A stretch of 64,000 nt of DNA from Roseobacter sp. MED193 (lineage in GTDB: Bacteria > Pseudomonadota > Alphaproteobacteria > Rhodobacterales > Rhodobacteraceae): the NCBI RefSeq assembly GCF_000152965.1, contig NZ_CH902583.1, positions 368,302 through 432,301 of the forward strand. The letters are read 5' to 3'. This document shows positions 27,701-36,285 of the stretch, piece after piece. The position numbers and the translations under genes are program-made. The notes beneath the pieces are model-generated. The model searched no databases. It worked only from the letters and a program-made list of their open reading frames with translations, and was not told the DNA's origin. Each line of letters opens with the position of its first letter. Position 1 is the stretch's first letter.

Positions 27701-28251
27701 ATGCCGTCCAGTACATCGCCAAAGAAATCCAGCCGCACCGGGCCAGTGTCACCGGGTGGGAAGATATCGATGATGCCGCCGCGAATGGCATAGTCGCCGG
27801 GCTCCATTACCGTGGGGCTTTGCACAAAGCCCATGCGCACCAGGAATTCGCGCAGGGCCTTTTCATCCACCCGCTGGTCCACCCGCGCGGAAAAGGCGGC
27901 CTGGCGCAGGACAGCGCGCGTCGGCACACGCTGGCTGGCAGCATTCAGGGTGGTCAGCAGCACGAACTGTTTGGGCATCTGATGCACCAGCGCCGCCAGA
28001 CAGGCCATCCGCGCCGCCGCCACATCCGCATTGGGTGAAACGCGATCATAGGGCAGACAGTCCCAACCGGGGAAAATGATTACCGGCATATCTGGTGCAA
28101 AGAATGCCAGCGCGGACCGCATGGCCTCCATCCGCTTGTCATCCCGGGCGATATGCAGCACGGGTTCACCGGACTTTTCCAGCTCATTCAGGATCAGCCG
28201 GGCGTCAAACCCCTCGGGGGCGCCGCCCATGGTAATCGCTCGTTGCGCCAT
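24790..28251 (-). CDS. mfd: transcription-repair coupling factor
   Basis: 1153 residues. Mfd removes RNA polymerase stalled at DNA lesions and recruits UvrA. Domains in order: a UvrB-like N-terminal module (FPGWDCLPYDRVSPN), the RNA-polymerase-interacting domain with LVVHVDHGIGRYQGMEVV (about residue 480), the helicase core with Walker A GDVGFGKTEVAMR and Walker B IDEEQHFGVGHKERLK, the SATPIPRT-type motif TLTATPIPRTLQ, the helicase C domain with GQMAPGELDDRM and QIRGRVGRS, and the C-terminal UvrA-contact domain. Full length and intact. The ATG at 28251 has AAGGAG nine bases upstream. Confidence 0.98.
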   Translation of the reverse strand: MAQRAITMGGAPEGFDARLILNELEKSGEPVLHIARDDKRMEAMRSALAFFAPDMPVIIFPGWDCLPYDRVSPNADVAAARMACLAALVHQMPKQFVLLTTLNAASQRVPTRAVLRQAAFSARVDQRVDEKALREFLVRMGFVQSPTVMEPGDYAIRGGIIDIFPPGDTGPVRLDFFGDVLDGIRRFDPASQRTTETLDLIELAPVSEVILDEAAITRFRQNYRIEFGAAGTDDPLYEAVSAGRKHQGIEHWLPFFHEKLETLFDYLPKATVTIDDQVTPARLARWDSIEDQYETRKIAMSQKGRMDTVYKPSPPALLYMDDASWEAAVAPLRRIQLHPLAQASGPGVVDAGGRIGRNFSPERQQESVSLFGALAAHIKSRLQEGPVVVASYSEGARERLTGLIEDEGLAEVIPVMDGTRIGKSGLHLAVWALEHGFQTPTMTVISEQDVLGDRLIRAPKKRRKAENFLTETQSLTPGDLVVHVDHGIGRYQGMEVVRAAGAAHECLLLEYAEESKLYLPVENIELLSKYGHDEGLLDRLGGGAWQAKKAKLKERIREMADKLIRIAAERALRRAPAMDPPPHAWEEFSARFPYQETDDQLRAIQEVMADLTSGQPMDRLICGDVGFGKTEVAMRAAFVAAMSGVQVAVVAPTTLLARQHAASFAERFRGFPLEVRQLSRFVSAKEAAKTREGMAKGTVDIVIGTHALLAKNIRFNNLGLLIIDEEQHFGVGHKERLKQLRSDIHVLTLTATPIPRTLQLSLTGVRDLSIIGTPPVDRLAIRTYVSEFDAVTLREALLREHYRGGQSFYVVPRISDLPEIEAFLKEQLPELTYVVAHGQMAPGELDDRMNAFYDGKYDVLLATTIVESGLDIPTANTMVVHRADMFGLSQLYQIRGRVGRSKTRAYAYLTTKPRQRLTPAAEKRLRVLGSLDTLGAGFTLASQDLDIRGAGNLLGEEQSGQMRDVGYELYQSMLEEAIAKIRSGELERLSDGDAQWAPQINLGVPVLIPDAYVPDLDVRLGLYRRLSSLTTKVELEGFAAELIDRFGKLPKEVNTLMLVVRIKAMCKRAGVAKLDAGPKGATLQFHNDKFASPQGLVEFIQGQNGLAKVKDNKIVVRRDWKKDSDKIKGAFAIARDLAERLIAERKKAKAKSG

Positions 28252-28401
28252 GTCGCGCTTCTCCTTCTCAACAACCTCCTAACAGGAAGTGCCCTTACTC
28301 TGTCGCGTCTATTCATGCGGCTTGGCCCGCTTACCTCACCGGCTCGGGGAGCCGTGTCAAGGTGATGCCAGTGTTTAACGGCTCAGAAAACGCAGTTCTG
28401 G

Positions 28402-28929
28402 CTAGCCCCCGAGGGGGCCAATATTCAGGTTCTGTAACATCCCCCACAGGGCAGTCACAAAGATACACAGCATGCCCAAGAGCTGGATCTGCAGCCGACA
28501 TGTGATCATCATCTTATAGAGCTCTTCGTCCTGCGCCTCTTGTTGGATGACCTTCTGTGCGGTCTTGAGATTTATCAACACGACAAGAGACAGTGGAAAA
28601 ACCAGCAGAAAAACCGCCTGGGCAGTTTCGACACTCAGCACAAACCCAAGCGTCGCCAGAACGGAGAGAACAAAACAGGCGAAACCGAGCAGCCAGACAC
28701 CAGCTGAACGGACTACAAACATCATCCGATTGACATTGATACGCACCAAATCTTCCAGATCCTGAGCCGGTTGCCCGCCGTATTTGCGCGCGCGCGCCAC
28801 CATGTCAAAAGGCACGCCAAGGATACGATGGCTAAGAGTTGACCATAAAACCGCCAAGGCAATCCAATACCAAAGATTGGAAAAAGACCGCAGATCAATC
28901 ATCTCGGACAAGGTTTGAAATAGACTCAA
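28402..28929 (-). CDS. DUF599-like membrane protein ('SufBCD component' label in databases)
   Basis: 175 residues from a TTG at 28929, which has AGAGG upstream and gives the N-terminal length usual in the family; a GTG at 28950 is the alternative but has no RBS. Four membrane helices are visible; the first spans FSNLWYWIALAVLWSTLSH. The conserved core is GVPFDMVARARKYGG and RINVNRMMFV. Close relatives in Rhodobacterales are often named 'component of SufBCD complex', but nothing here resembles an Fe-S assembly protein. Function unknown. It lies between mfd and hemB. Confidence 0.75.
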   Translation of the reverse strand: MSLFQTLSEMIDLRSFSNLWYWIALAVLWSTLSHRILGVPFDMVARARKYGGQPAQDLEDLVRINVNRMMFVVRSAGVWLLGFACFVLSVLATLGFVLSVETAQAVFLLVFPLSLVVLINLKTAQKVIQQEAQDEELYKMMITCRLQIQLLGMLCIFVTALWGMLQNLNIGPLGG

Positions 28930-29184
28930 AACGTTAGTGCCTCTTTTCACGCAAGATCACAGTGCCGGCCGAAAGGGCTCTCTCCTAGGAGGAGGGCTAT
29001 CGCGCAGACCGGCCTGCCCTGCCTGTTTCATCGGCCCTATATCCTCTGTCGGATTGGGTTAAACAAGCCCCCCAAACGGGCGGCGCCTCCCCCAGCGCCA
29101 AAAGCGCGGCGATTGTGCCACTTGCCAGGCACCGGACTTCCATGCGACCACGGGCCGCCTGCTACAAGAATAGATGAGTTCCAG

Positions 29185-30183
29185 ATGAAGCCCACCGTCG
29201 CGCCCTTTCCCGCCGCCCGTTTGCGTCGTACCCGCGTCAGCCCCGCGATCCGTGGGCTGGTCCGTGAAAATACTCTGACAACAGACGATCTGATCTGGCC
29301 GGTTTTTGTGCGCGATGGCGAAGGGGTTGAGGAACCCGTGAGCTCTATGCCTGGCGTCATGCGTCGCTCAGTGGACAAGATCGCAGAGGCCGCCATTGAA
29401 GCGCAGGCCCTGGGCATTCCAGCGATTTGTCTCTTTCCCTATACCGACGCGTCACTCAAGACCGAGGACTGCGCCGAGGCCTGGAACCCGGACAATCTGT
29501 GCAACCGCGCCATCCGCGCCATCAAAGCGGTGGCGCCCGACATCGCGGTGATGACCGACGTTGCCCTGGACCCCTATAATATCAATGGCCATGACGGCTA
29601 TGTGGTTGATGGCGAGATTGTCAATGACGAAACTGTTGAGGCGTTGGTCAAGATGACCCTGGCTCAGGCGGAGGCGGGCGCCGATATCATCGGCCCTTCC
29701 GATATGATGGATGGGCGCATCGGGGCCATGCGCAGTGCATTAGAAGCAGCGGGCCATCGCAATGTCTCGATCCTGTCCTATTCGGCCAAATACGCCTCTG
29801 GCTATTACGGCCCGTTCCGCGACGCCGTCGGCGCCTCGGGCGCGCTACAGGGAGACAAAAAGACCTACCAGATGGATCCTGGAAACTCGGATGAGGCCAT
29901 GCGACTGATCGAGCGCGACCTACAAGAGGGCGCCGATATGGTGATGGTCAAGCCGGGCATTGCTTATCTCGACATCTGCTACCGGGTTAAAACCACTTTT
30001 GGCACCCCGACCTTTGCTTACCAGGTTTCAGGCGAGTATGCGATGATCCAGGCTGCGGCTCAAAATGGCTGGATTGATGGTGAAAAAGTGATGCTGGAAA
30101 GCCTCTTGGCCTTTAAACGTGCGGGCTGCGACGGAGTTCTCAGCTATTTTGCACCGCAAACCGCACGCATTCTCAACGGATAG
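29185..30183 (+). CDS. hemB: delta-aminolevulinic acid dehydratase (porphobilinogen synthase)
   Basis: 333 residues. Condenses two 5-aminolevulinates to porphobilinogen, the second step of tetrapyrrole synthesis. The two active-site lysines are Lys202 in SYSAKYASGYYGPF and the Schiff-base Lys256 in VMVKPGIAYLD. The segment DVALDPYNINGHDG replaces the Cys-rich zinc site of the E. coli or human enzyme, as in the Rhodobacter and Bradyrhizobium type that does not depend on that zinc. The ATG at 29185 precedes the family-typical MKPTVAPFPAARLRRTR. Confidence 0.97.
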   Translation: MKPTVAPFPAARLRRTRVSPAIRGLVRENTLTTDDLIWPVFVRDGEGVEEPVSSMPGVMRRSVDKIAEAAIEAQALGIPAICLFPYTDASLKTEDCAEAWNPDNLCNRAIRAIKAVAPDIAVMTDVALDPYNINGHDGYVVDGEIVNDETVEALVKMTLAQAEAGADIIGPSDMMDGRIGAMRSALEAAGHRNVSILSYSAKYASGYYGPFRDAVGASGALQGDKKTYQMDPGNSDEAMRLIERDLQEGADMVMVKPGIAYLDICYRVKTTFGTPTFAYQVSGEYAMIQAAAQNGWIDGEKVMLESLLAFKRAGCDGVLSYFAPQTARILNG

Positions 30184-30297
30184 ACGCAGTTTCCCTTAGA
30201 ATTTTCGCTCCATACAGCAATATGCCGCCCATGGGGGATCATTCCTTCTGGCCAAGTGATGACAGAGGGCCGCGATAGGCTTATATATGGGCTTAGA

Positions 30298-30378
30298 GCC
30301 GGAAAACCGGCCTTTCAATGACACCCGTTCGGAGTGTTGGCATGGATTGAGGATTGCTCCTAAGAGGCCCCCTCAATC
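30298..30378 (+). other. structured leader upstream of the SYLF gene
   Basis: Consecutive inverted repeats: GCCGG-AAAA-CCGGC (30298-30311), ACAC/GTGT arms around a TTCG-containing loop (30321-30337), and GATTGAGG (30345-30352) paired with CCTCAATC (30371-30378). They lie 42-120 bases before the start codon. Could be a regulatory 5' UTR or a small RNA; no T-run follows. Confidence 0.3.
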
Positions 30379-30419
30379 ATGCGACATCGCTTTGAGCAGC
30401 AGGACAGGCTACTGGATAT

Positions 30420-30995
30420 ATGAGCAGCACTTCTTTTGACCGCATGTCACGTCGCGGGTTTACCCTAAGCCTACTGGCAGGAGCAGGCGTTACCGCAGCC
30501 TGTGGGAATGGCGTTGGCAACAACAATGGTGCCACCATTGATGCCCGTGTAGATTCCACTTTGAACCAGATGTACAACCTCTACCCCAACACCCAAACCC
30601 TAGCGGCCAAATCAACTGGCATGCTGGTCATGCCCCTGGTGACTGAAGCTGGGTTTATTGTTGGCGGTGCCTATGGGCGCGGCGCGCTGCTCATCAATGG
30701 CGCCACAGTGGACTATTACTCGACTGTAAAGGGCAATGCCGGGCTTCAAATCGGCGCCCAGCAATATGCCCATGTTCTGTTCTTCATGACCCAGGATGCG
30801 CTCAGCGGGTTCCGGCGCTCGTCAGGCTGGGCGGCTGGTGCCGATCTGGAATATGTTGTGCGAGACGATGGCAATTCCATCACCGCAGATACCAATACCT
30901 TGACCTCGCCCATTCTTGCAGCCGTCTTTGGTCAAGCCGGGTTGCGGCTTGGGGCGACGCTGGAAGGCACCAAATACACCCGCATTATCCCCTAA
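30420..30995 (+). CDS. SYLF/Ysc84-domain lipoprotein
   Basis: 191 residues. The N-terminus has a twin-arginine-like SRRGFTLSLLAGAG followed by a lipobox, TAAC, with the acylated Cys at residue 28. The rest is a SYLF (Ysc84) lipid-binding domain: AKSTGMLVMPLVTEAGFIVGG, GRGALLING, and SGWAAGADLEYVV with the glycine-rich strands of that family. Bacterial SYLF proteins are envelope-associated and of unclear role; eukaryotic ones bind phosphoinositides. Transcribed alone, with a strong terminator 41 bases after the stop. Confidence 0.88.
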   Translation: MSSTSFDRMSRRGFTLSLLAGAGVTAACGNGVGNNNGATIDARVDSTLNQMYNLYPNTQTLAAKSTGMLVMPLVTEAGFIVGGAYGRGALLINGATVDYYSTVKGNAGLQIGAQQYAHVLFFMTQDALSGFRRSSGWAAGADLEYVVRDDGNSITADTNTLTSPILAAVFGQAGLRLGATLEGTKYTRIIP

Positions 30996-31035
30996 AGCTC
31001 CGGCTCGGATCTCTGCCCTAGGATATCGCAGTTTG

Positions 31036-31069
31036 AGGCCGTGCAAATCACCTTTTGCGCGGCCTTTTT
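31036..31069 (+). terminator. intrinsic terminator of the SYLF gene
   Basis: AGGCCGTGCAAA (31036-31047) pairs with TTTGCGCGGCCT (31054-31065), one G-U pair, followed by TTTTT. Confidence 0.9.
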
Positions 31070-31113
31070 GCCTGTCGTTTTCAAAGATCCGTTGTCGGAG
31101 AGGCGAAGCAATT

Positions 31114-31259
31114 CTGAGGCGAAGCCTCAGCCTATGCAGCAGCGCCCCAGGGACCACCAAGGGCGATCTTTGCCATTTGCTTTTCCCCTGTTCTGAACTG
31201 GATTATGTTGGCGGCACCCAACACAGTTCTGGCGTGCTGCAGCTCTTTGCAGCACGCCA
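31114..31259 (+). other. three hairpins in the leader of the acylase gene
   Basis: CTGAGGC-GAA-GCCTCAG (31114-31130), TGTTGG/CCAACA (31206-31223) and a perfect 12-bp stem TGGCGTGCTGCA/TGCAGCACGCCA (31230-31259, six-base loop) follow the previous gene's terminator. The last lies 30 bases before the acylase ATG. No T-run follows, so these are leader or operator elements rather than terminators. Otherwise the 294-bp gap 30996-31289 holds no supported gene. Confidence 0.4.
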
Positions 31260-31289
31260 AAGCCATAAAAAATAGGACACAGGCTCTTG

Positions 31290-33767
31290 ATGGCACGTCT
31301 TTTTCGCTGGCTTTTGCGGCTGGCCGCGACACTGATTCTACTGGCCCTCCTAGCCAGTGCCCTGGCCTATTACCTCGCGGCTCAGTCTCTGCCCGAATAT
31401 GATAAGGAAATCGCGCTTCCTGGCCCCTCAGCTCCGGTCAAGATCATTCGGGACAACGCCAATGTTCCGCATATCTTTGGCAGCTATGGTGCCAGTGATG
31501 AAGACGTCTATTTTGGCCTCGGCTACGCCCATGCCCAGGACCGTCTGTGGCAAATGGCCGTACTGCGCCGCACTGCCCAGGGGCGCTTGTCAGAGATCTT
31601 TGGCGGCCGCACCCTTGAGACCGATCTGCTCGCCCGTCGTCTGGATCTCTATGGTCTGTCCCAGCAATCCGTCTCGGCTCAATCGATGGAGGCGCTGCAA
31701 GCGCTCAAGGCCTATTCTGCGGGGGTGAACGCCCGCATTCTGGAAATCAACGAAGAGGCTCTGGGGCGAGGCGCACCGGAGATGTTCCTGTTCAATATGC
31801 CCATGGCTCCCTGGCAACCAGCCGACAGCATTGCAGTCCTGAAGCTGATGGCCTTGCGGTCGTCAAACCATCTACAGGATGAAGTCCTTCGGGCGCGCAC
31901 TTCATTGGCGCTTGCTGACCCGGCGCGGCTGAAGGACATTTTGCCCGACGCGCCCGGTAAGGGCATCACGGCCCTCCCCGAGTACGCCAGTTTTTTCCCC
32001 AATTTGCCCCGCTTTGCCAGCGCCGAACCAGGGCCTGCACAGAACAGCCTCTTTCCAGTACCCCAGCGCGGGTTCGGCGGAGCCTCCAATGCCTGGGCCG
32101 CATCTCCCGATCGCTCGGCAGCGGGAGGCAGCCTGTTGGCAAATGACCCGCATATGGGCCTGTCCGCTCCGGGCAGCTGGTATTTGGCCCGGATGGAACT
32201 GGCAACAGGGGGCATTATTGGTGGCACGATCCCCGGCATCCCCGCGATCCTGAGCGGCCGGTCAGAACAATTGGGTTGGGGCATTACCGCGTCCTTCCTC
32301 GACGATCAGGACTTGTTTATCGAAAAACTAAACCCGGACAACCCAGAGGAATACCTAAGCCCCACGGGCTACCAAGCCTTCGCCAAACGCCCCTCGATTA
32401 TCAAAATCAAGGATGCGCCCCCGGTGACCTTAACCCTGCGGTGGAGCGAAAACGGGCCGATTTTGCCAGGGTCCCTCTTTGGGCTCTCGACAATTACCCC
32501 ACCAGGACATGTGGTGAGCCTAGGGTGGACAGCTCTAGGTCCGCAGGACACCTCGCTGACCGCAGCGATTGATCTGATGCGCAGCTCAAACGTGCGCGAA
32601 GCCATTGCCGCAGGCGAAGGTTTCATTGCTCCCTCACAGAACTTGGTCCTGGCCGATCGTCAGACCATTGCGCAAAAAACCGTTGGCGCTTTTCCCGCTC
32701 GCGACTCCCGGCATCACAGCAAGGGACGACTGCCCAGTCAGGGCTGGCAAAGGGTGAACCAATGGCTGGGTCGTGCGCCCTATGCCGCCAATCCCGAATT
32801 CATCAGCCCGCGAGGGGGGATTCTGGGCAATACCAACAACAAGATTCTGGAGCGCCCCTTCCCCAGTCACGTTTCCTATACTTGGGGCGATACCCAACGG
32901 ATAAATCGCTGGCGCCGCCTGATGCAAAGCCGGGAGGTGCACACCCGCGACAGCTTTATGGAAGCGCAACTGGACACGGTGTCCTATACGGCGCGTGCCT
33001 TGCTCCCATTGATTGGCGCCGATCTGTGGTTTACCGGCAGCGCCGCAGAGGAAGGAACCCGGGAACGCCAACGTCAGATCGCCCTGTCATTATTGTCTGA
33101 ATGGAACGGTGAGATGAACGAGCATCTCCCTGAGCCCCTGCTCTATGCCGCTTGGCTGCGGGCGCTACAGTCGCGTTTGATCGCCGACGATCTGGGCCCA
33201 CTGGCAGAGGCCTTCACCCTGGTCGACCCTCTGTTTATTGAGCGTGTCTACCGCGATGTGGAGGGGGCCAGTAGTTGGTGCGATGTGCGCCAAAGCGCGC
33301 CCCTGGAAAGCTGTACGCATATGGCGCAACTGGCCCTGGATGATGCACTGATCTGGATCGAAGAGCGTTATGGCCCTGCCCTAGAATCTCTGCGCTGGGG
33401 CGATGCACACCAAGCGACCCAAGACCACGAAACCTTGGGAAAAATACCCGTTCTTCGTTTCTTCGTGAACATCCGTCAATCGACCAGCGGCGGTGACAAT
33501 ACCCTACAGCGTGGGCTGACCTCTGGACAGGACCCAAACCCGTTCCACAACATCCACGCAGCGGGCTATCGGGGGGTCTATGATTTTGCAGATCCTGACA
33601 GCTCGTTGTTTATTCTGGCAACCGGTCAGTCCGGCCATTTTCTATCCCGCAACTACGATGACATGGCGCAGCTTTGGCGGCGTGGCGAATATGTTCCGAT
33701 GTCATTGGACGAAGACCTGGCCCGTGCAGCGGCTGTCGGCATCACAACAATCACCCCAAGGAACTAG
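31290..33767 (+). CDS. penicillin acylase family protein
   Basis: 825 residues, Ntn-hydrolase superfamily. An N-terminal membrane anchor or signal (LLRLAATLILLALLASALAYYL) precedes the alpha-chain region HIFGSYGASDEDVYFGLGYAHAQDRLWQM. The predicted autocatalytic cleavage exposes Ser266 in GGASNAWAASP, the nucleophile that starts the beta chain; WGITASFLDDQDLF and GILGNTNNK follow as in the family. Related enzymes hydrolyse amide bonds of beta-lactams or acyl-homoserine lactones; the substrate here is not evident. The ATG at 31290 is used; a TTG lies just before it. Confidence 0.93.
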   Translation: MARLFRWLLRLAATLILLALLASALAYYLAAQSLPEYDKEIALPGPSAPVKIIRDNANVPHIFGSYGASDEDVYFGLGYAHAQDRLWQMAVLRRTAQGRLSEIFGGRTLETDLLARRLDLYGLSQQSVSAQSMEALQALKAYSAGVNARILEINEEALGRGAPEMFLFNMPMAPWQPADSIAVLKLMALRSSNHLQDEVLRARTSLALADPARLKDILPDAPGKGITALPEYASFFPNLPRFASAEPGPAQNSLFPVPQRGFGGASNAWAASPDRSAAGGSLLANDPHMGLSAPGSWYLARMELATGGIIGGTIPGIPAILSGRSEQLGWGITASFLDDQDLFIEKLNPDNPEEYLSPTGYQAFAKRPSIIKIKDAPPVTLTLRWSENGPILPGSLFGLSTITPPGHVVSLGWTALGPQDTSLTAAIDLMRSSNVREAIAAGEGFIAPSQNLVLADRQTIAQKTVGAFPARDSRHHSKGRLPSQGWQRVNQWLGRAPYAANPEFISPRGGILGNTNNKILERPFPSHVSYTWGDTQRINRWRRLMQSREVHTRDSFMEAQLDTVSYTARALLPLIGADLWFTGSAAEEGTRERQRQIALSLLSEWNGEMNEHLPEPLLYAAWLRALQSRLIADDLGPLAEAFTLVDPLFIERVYRDVEGASSWCDVRQSAPLESCTHMAQLALDDALIWIEERYGPALESLRWGDAHQATQDHETLGKIPVLRFFVNIRQSTSGGDNTLQRGLTSGQDPNPFHNIHAAGYRGVYDFADPDSSLFILATGQSGHFLSRNYDDMAQLWRRGEYVPMSLDEDLARAAAVGITTITPRN

Positions 33768-33772
33768 CCCTC

Positions 33773-34948
33773 ATGCAGGAGCTTGCCACACCGCTTATCG
33801 TTCTGGGACTGTTATTTTTTGTTGGATTGGCCGCAGACCGGATCGGGCGGCAATTGCGCCTGCCGCGGGTGACGCTCTTGCTGGCCTTTGGCCTGATGGT
33901 GGGCCAGGCCGGATTTGACCTGCTGCCAAGCGTGATTACCGAACTCTACCCGGTTGTGGCAATAGTCGCGCTCAGCGCTGTCGCGGTTTTGCTGGGGAGC
34001 TCGCTCTCGTTGGAAAACCTGCGTGGCCATGGGCGGGTCGTAATTATCGTTTCCCTATCAGTTGTTCTGATGACCCAGGCAGTGGTTACCATTGGGCTCT
34101 GGGGCTTTGGCCTGCCCTTGGCCCTTGCACTGGTACTGGGCGCGCTCGCCACAGCCACCGATCCAGCGGCAACTTATGATGTGATTGATCAATCCGGACA
34201 GGACACGGCCTTTACCAAACGGCTTAAGGGCTTGGTGGCCATTGACGATGCCTGGGGGCTCTTGGCCTTTAGCCTATCTATGCTTGCCCTGCGCCTGTTT
34301 GGCGATAGCGCGCAGGCAGTCTCCCCCCTGCTTACTGCCACTTATGAACTTGGCGGATCTGTTGCCTTGGGCGTTGCAATCGGTTGGCCTGGTGCCATCC
34401 TCATTGGACGGTTCTCAGAGGGGGAACCCCTCAGGATCGAGGGATTGGGACTGGTGTTCCTTACCGCAGGCTTGTCGCTCATGCTGGATCTATCCTATCT
34501 GATCGCCGGCATGACCGTGGGAGCAGTCATCGTCAATCACGCCCGCCACAACAGCCGGGCCTTTGCCGAGGTCCGCAGTATTGAATGGCCTTTCTTGATC
34601 ATCTTCTTTGTTCTGGCCGGCGCCTCCCTGGACTCCAAGGCGCTTTTGTTGGCTGGTGGTGCAGGCCTGGCCTATGCCCTGTTCCGCATATTGGGGCGTG
34701 TGCTGGGTGGTTGGATTGGCGGCAACCTGGCACAGGCGCCAAAACAGGAAAGCCGACTTTATGGCGCAGCGATGCTGCCACAGGCAGGTGTTGCGATCGG
34801 CATGGCTCTCGCCGCCTCTGAACAACTGCCGGCTTATGCCGATCAAATCACTGCACTGGCCATTGGAACAACCGCAGGTTTCGAACTCATCGGCCCGCTT
34901 GTGACCGCCTTGGTGCTGTCACGCCAGAGCAGCAAAAAGGGCACCTAA
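33773..34948 (+). CDS. CPA2-type cation:proton antiporter
   Basis: 391 residues with about eleven to twelve membrane helices. It has the Kef/NhaP-like core: RLPRVTLLLAFGLMVG, LGALATATDPAATYDVI (the TD/DP region of the ion site), VAIDDAWGLLAFSL and SLMLDLSYLIAGMTVGAVI. No RCK or TrkA-N domain follows, so it is a short form. It likely exchanges Na+ or K+ for H+ across the inner membrane. The ATG at 33773 is five bases after the acylase stop, with CAAGGA in the end of that gene, so both are co-transcribed. A shared terminator follows. Confidence 0.9.
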   Translation: MQELATPLIVLGLLFFVGLAADRIGRQLRLPRVTLLLAFGLMVGQAGFDLLPSVITELYPVVAIVALSAVAVLLGSSLSLENLRGHGRVVIIVSLSVVLMTQAVVTIGLWGFGLPLALALVLGALATATDPAATYDVIDQSGQDTAFTKRLKGLVAIDDAWGLLAFSLSMLALRLFGDSAQAVSPLLTATYELGGSVALGVAIGWPGAILIGRFSEGEPLRIEGLGLVFLTAGLSLMLDLSYLIAGMTVGAVIVNHARHNSRAFAEVRSIEWPFLIIFFVLAGASLDSKALLLAGGAGLAYALFRILGRVLGGWIGGNLAQAPKQESRLYGAAMLPQAGVAIGMALAASEQLPAYADQITALAIGTTAGFELIGPLVTALVLSRQSSKKGT

Positions 34949-34960
34949 CCCGCATAAAAC

Positions 34961-34993
34961 AACAAGCGCGAGGTTGCCCCCGCGCTTGTTTCT
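34961..34993. terminator. bidirectional terminator
   Basis: AACAAGCGCG (34961-34970) pairs exactly with CGCGCTTGTT (34981-34990). T-rich tails occur on both strands (TTTCTTCC and GTTTTATG). It separates the convergent antiporter and hflX genes. Confidence 0.85.
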
Positions 34994-35013
34994 TCCCCAG
35001 TCTGTCGCGCCAA

Positions 35014-36285
35014 CTACAGCGCTTTAAACTGGGCCTTTTGCTTATCGGTCCAACGGACGGTCAGGGCAAATCCCTCTTCGCCCTGCTCTTCATTGGTCAC
35101 AACATCCTGTTGAAACAGCCAGGCCCGCTCCTTGCCCTGTGCAAAGGAAAGCGTGAACTCTTCAACGTGGCGCACGCCTTCCAGTTTGAGCGCGACATCA
35201 TCCAGCAGCGCCTCGATTCCCTCACCGGTAAGCGCGGAAATTGCGTGAATACCTTCTTCGCGCGCAGCCCGCTGACGACGCGCCTCAGCGACATCCTCGG
35301 GCAACTGGTCGAGCTTATTCCAAACCTCAATCTGGGCCCTGGTTTCATCGACTCCCAGCGTCGACAAAATGGCGGCAACATCATTGGCCTGGTTTTGACT
35401 GTCTTCATGGCTGATATCGCGGACATGCAGGATGACATCCGCCGCCAAGACTTCTTCCAGCGTGGCCCGGAAAGCCGCAACCAGTTCAGTGGGCAAATCC
35501 GAGATAAAGCCTACCGTATCAGACAGAATAATCTCGGGGCCATCCGGCATCTCGACCCGGCGCATGGTAGGGTCCAATGTGGCAAACAGCATATCCTTGG
35601 CCATCACCTCGGCCCCAGTCAAGCGATTGAACAGCGTCGATTTTCCGGCATTGGTATAGCCCACCAGCGCCACAATCGGGAACGGGATCTTTGCCCGCGC
35701 CGCCCGGTGCAGGCTACGCGTCTTCACCACTTTGGCCAGTTGTCGGCGCAGGTTGACCAATTGATCATCAATCGCCCGTCTGTCCGCCTCGATCTGGGTT
35801 TCGCCGGGTCCGCCGACAAATCCCAATCCCCCGCGCTGGCGCTCCAAATGGGTCCAGGCCCGAACCAGACGGGTCCGCTGATAGCTGAGCGCCGCCATTT
35901 CGACCTGGAGAACACCCTCGCGTGTTCGGGCCCGATCTGAGAAGATCTCGAGGATCAGACCGGTACGGTCGAGAATTTTGACCTTCCAGGCTTTTTCCAG
36001 ATTGCGCTGCTGCACCGGCGAGACCGGTCCATCAATCAAAACAAGATCGACCTCATTACTGTGCAGCAGGTCTTTCAGCTCTTCGATTTTACCCGAGCCA
36101 AACAGCATCCCCGCATGGGCCTTAGGCAGGCGCACAACGGTGGAGCCAACCACGTCAAGATCAGGCAACGCCTCGGCCAAGGCAACACCTTCCGCCAAAG
36201 CGGGTTCAGCAGGGCGACGCCCCTGGTCAGATTTAATATCCGGATGTAACACCCAGGCGCGGGTGCGGATCCTGTCGTGCTCCAT
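35014..36285 (-). CDS. hflX: GTPase HflX
   Basis: 423 residues. HflX is a ribosome-associated GTPase that splits stalled or heat-stressed 70S ribosomes. The N-terminal HflX domain has GMLFGSGKIEEL, a coiled linker precedes FVGGPGETQIEADRR, and the G domain shows G1 GYTNAGKSTLFN, G3 DTVGFI and G4 NKLDQ. The start codon overlaps the hfq stop by one base (TGATG), indicating coupled translation. The TTG directly before this ATG is not preferred. Confidence 0.97.
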   Translation of the reverse strand: MEHDRIRTRAWVLHPDIKSDQGRRPAEPALAEGVALAEALPDLDVVGSTVVRLPKAHAGMLFGSGKIEELKDLLHSNEVDLVLIDGPVSPVQQRNLEKAWKVKILDRTGLILEIFSDRARTREGVLQVEMAALSYQRTRLVRAWTHLERQRGGLGFVGGPGETQIEADRRAIDDQLVNLRRQLAKVVKTRSLHRAARAKIPFPIVALVGYTNAGKSTLFNRLTGAEVMAKDMLFATLDPTMRRVEMPDGPEIILSDTVGFISDLPTELVAAFRATLEEVLAADVILHVRDISHEDSQNQANDVAAILSTLGVDETRAQIEVWNKLDQLPEDVAEARRQRAAREEGIHAISALTGEGIEALLDDVALKLEGVRHVEEFTLSFAQGKERAWLFQQDVVTNEEQGEEGFALTVRWTDKQKAQFKAL

